Shown here: positions 45,003 through 46,447 of the stretch, one piece after another
How positions within the stretch are numbered: position 1 is the stretch's first letter
Layout of the letters: every line of letters begins with the position of its first letter
Source: Gallionella sp.
Lineage (GTDB): Bacteria; Pseudomonadota; Gammaproteobacteria; Burkholderiales; Gallionellaceae
Assembly: GCA_025350405.1 (NCBI GenBank)
Contig: JANXXX010000018.1
Coordinates: forward strand, 1-46,447
Length of the DNA stretch: 46,447 nucleotides
Direction of reading: 5' to 3'
Translations under genes and position numbers: made by a program
The notes under the pieces: model-generated
The model's database searches: none
Told to the model about the DNA's origin: nothing
What the model saw: only the letters and a program-made list of their open reading frames with translations

Positions 45003-46019
45003 ATGAAAATACTGGTAACCGGCGCGGCTGGCTTCATAGGCATGCACACCTGCTTGCGCCTGCTGGCGCGGGGCGACCATGTGGTCGGTCTGGACAACCT
45101 GAACGACTACTACGACGTACGGCTCAAGGAAGATCGCCTGAAGCAGTTACAGGGACATAGCAACTTTATTATGGCGCGAATGGATATGGCTGATAGTGTG
45201 GCCGTCGCCCAGCTGTTCGCCAGAGAGCAATTCCAGCGCGTAATCAACCTTGCTGCTCAGCCCGGGGTGCGTTACTCCCTGAAGAACCCTCACGCCTACA
45301 TCCAAAGCAACATCGTTGGCTTCACCAACGTGCTGGAGGGGTGCCGACACAATAACGTGGAACACCTGGTGTTCGCCAGCAGTTCCAGCGTGTATGGCGC
45401 CAATACCGCCATGCCGTTCTCGGTACGCCAGAACGTGGATCATCCGGTTAGCCTGTATGCAGCCACCAAGAAAGCCAACGAGTTAATGGCGCACACTTAC
45501 AGTCATCTCTACGGCCTGCCGTCTACCGGCCTGCGTTTCTTCACCGTTTATGGGCCTTGGGGGCGACCGGACATGTCCCCCTCACTGTTCACTAGCGCTA
45601 TCCTGGAAGGACGCGCTATCGACGTGTTCAATCACGGTAAAATGCAGCGGGACTTCACTTATGTGGATGATATTGTCGAAGGCGTGGTGCGTGTGTTGGA
45701 TATACCGGCCACACCGAATCCTAAGTTCGATACAACCAACCCTGACCCATCCACCAGTTACGCCCCGTATCGCGTGTACAACATAGGTAATCACCAGCCA
45801 GTTGAGTTGATGACGTTCATCGAAACGATTGAAAATGCATTGGGGAGAAAAGCGATTAAGAATATGTTGCCGATGCAGGCAGGAGATGTGGTTGCTACGT
45901 TTGCGGAAACGAAGGAATTGCGTGATGAATTTGGTTTCTCTCCCTCTACCTCGCTTCAAATTGGTGTAGGAAAGTTTGTTGAATGGTATGTCGGCTATCA
46001 CGGCACTCCATCCAGCTAA
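45003..46019 (+). CDS. UDP-glucuronate 4-epimerase (CapI-like)
   Basis: A 338-residue extended short-chain dehydrogenase: GAAGFIGMHTCLRLLARGD binds NAD, FASSSSVYG provides the Ser, and SLYAATKKANELMAHTY carries the YxxxK pair. The TGLRFFTVYGPWGRPDMS string is typical of UDP-glucuronate 4-epimerases, which make UDP-galacturonate. It follows ugd by two bases, so substrate and enzyme are co-produced. UDP-glucose 4-epimerase activity is a less likely alternative. Confidence 0.9.
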   Translation: MKILVTGAAGFIGMHTCLRLLARGDHVVGLDNLNDYYDVRLKEDRLKQLQGHSNFIMARMDMADSVAVAQLFAREQFQRVINLAAQPGVRYSLKNPHAYIQSNIVGFTNVLEGCRHNNVEHLVFASSSSVYGANTAMPFSVRQNVDHPVSLYAATKKANELMAHTYSHLYGLPSTGLRFFTVYGPWGRPDMSPSLFTSAILEGRAIDVFNHGKMQRDFTYVDDIVEGVVRVLDIPATPNPKFDTTNPDPSTSYAPYRVYNIGNHQPVELMTFIETIENALGRKAIKNMLPMQAGDVVATFAETKELRDEFGFSPSTSLQIGVGKFVEWYVGYHGTPSS

Positions 46020-46110
46020 CGTCATGGATCAAAAATGAATAATTATTTTGATAACTGCGTGCCCATTTGGCAGTAGAAGCGTTTCGCAACGTTGAAGAGA
46101 AAATAAGCTT

Positions 46111-46175
46111 ATGAAGATAGCCGTCTATGGTCTGGGTTATGTCGGTTTGCCGCTGGCAGTCGAGTGAGGCAAGTT
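46111..46175 (+). pseudogene. Nucleotide-sugar dehydrogenase (WbpA/TviB-like), 5' remnant
   Basis: The sequence encodes MKIAVYGLGYVGLPLAVE, the start of a UDP-N-acetylhexosamine/UDP-sugar dehydrogenase, then TGA at 46165-46167 where homologues have Phe, then GK, after which similarity ends. It is too short to be functional. It follows the epimerase gene in the same direction, as an intact gene would. Divergence at about 46175 suggests an insertion or deletion boundary. Confidence 0.75.
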
Positions 46176-46324
46176 GAAATGGAGAGAGTTAATTTCGAAA
46201 AAATGAATCTCCCAAAAATCACTAGACTTGGCAGCTTTATGTTGGTCAAAGTGGCATCTTCAAGTCTGATACAATAACCTCTCGCATAGAAATACTGGAT
46301 AGACTTAGGTAATTAGGGCGTTTC

Positions 46325-46359
46325 GTAACCAGTGTATCCTTGGAGATACTTATGGTTAC
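46325..46359 (+). promoter_or_regulatory. Hairpin covering ribosome-binding site and start codon
   Basis: GTAACCA (46325-46331) pairs with TGGTTAC (46353-46359), and GTATC (46334-46338) with GATAC (46345-46349). The loop holds the TTGGA ribosome-binding site and the outer stem covers the ATG at 46352. Such structures block translation of read-through mRNA in several insertion sequences. Confidence 0.55.
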
Positions 46360-46447
46360 AAGCGTTCATACAGTATTTAGTTGTGCGACCAACTTTTTGA
46401 ATGGTCGAAAGTGCATTTTTTGTGGCTCTTTTAAGACCGTAAAGACA
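46352..46447 (+). CDS. Partial ORF, possible transposase N-terminus
   Basis: An open frame of 32 codons runs to the window edge: MVTSVHTVFSCATNFLNGRK then CIFCGSFKTVKT. The CxxCGS near the N-terminus followed by KTVKT resembles the zinc ribbon at the start of some insertion-sequence transposases. It is AT-richer than the rest of the window and follows a disrupted gene. TTGGAGAT precedes the ATG. Identity rests on context and one short motif, so it is tentative. Confidence 0.35.
   Translation, partial: MVTSVHTVFSCATNFLNGRKCIFCGSFKTVKT

Overview
The window reads as chromosomal DNA of a betaproteobacterium, probably a Nitrosomonadales/Gallionellaceae-like organism. That placement is an inference from protein flavour, gene content (LutABC, GlcDEF, fused LivM-LivG, MHS transporter, bL31) and moderately GC-rich codon use; no 16S rRNA gene is present to test it. 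Most of the window is ordinary, tightly packed coding sequence with small intergenic repeats.

Layout. Positions 1-6.5 kb hold housekeeping and mixed genes: the 3' end of hisD, a TPR-methyltransferase, an ArnT-like glycosyltransferase, rpmE with its terminator, an MHS-type transporter, the polyprenyl diphosphate synthase ispB, and a tRNA-Pro(CGG) that looks 4 nt too short. Positions 6.7-9.65 kb hold a large membrane protein facing a translationally coupled GT2/GtrA pair, probably for surface glycan modification. Positions 9.8-12.6 kb hold lutABC (L-lactate oxidation), followed by a chemoreceptor and a secreted Cache-domain protein (12.8-15.05 kb).

Positions 15.4-38.5 kb form a catabolic island for two- and three-carbon hydroxyacids. 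It has a GlcG-like protein and an IclR regulator divergent from a TPP enzyme that mixes transketolase and phosphoketolase features, then a DUF1537-type sugar-acid kinase, a Liv-type ABC importer, an MFS transporter, a tautomerase-fold protein, an MmsA-type CoA-acylating aldehyde dehydrogenase, a GarR/GlxR-type tartronate semialdehyde reductase, a hydroxypyruvate-reductase-type dehydrogenase, malate synthase, glycolate oxidase GlcD-GlcE-GlcF and a GMC oxidoreductase. Read together: glycolate is oxidised to glyoxylate by GlcDEF and condensed with acetyl-CoA by malate synthase, while C3 semialdehydes and hydroxypyruvate are reduced to glycerate or acylated to CoA. The TPP enzyme and the kinase have no evident assigned role in this scheme and are the best candidates for something new.

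Positions 38.7-46.1 kb hold exopolysaccharide export and nucleotide-sugar genes (SLBB export protein with an in-frame 18-bp minisatellite, Wzz, GDP-fucose synthase, UDP-glucose dehydrogenase, UDP-glucuronate epimerase). They end in a nucleotide-sugar dehydrogenase gene that is broken after about 20 codons and followed by AT-richer DNA, probably the edge of a mobile element.

Superimposed on this are four intergenic palindromic elements whose ends read GCCACAGAG/CTCTGTGGC. Two of them carry the same extra ~60-bp module and flank glcF in opposite orientation. Other repeats are a ~150-bp nested palindrome near 3.35 kb and a GTAGGGTGG/CCACCCTAC element next to a frameshifted four-helix-bundle gene remnant.
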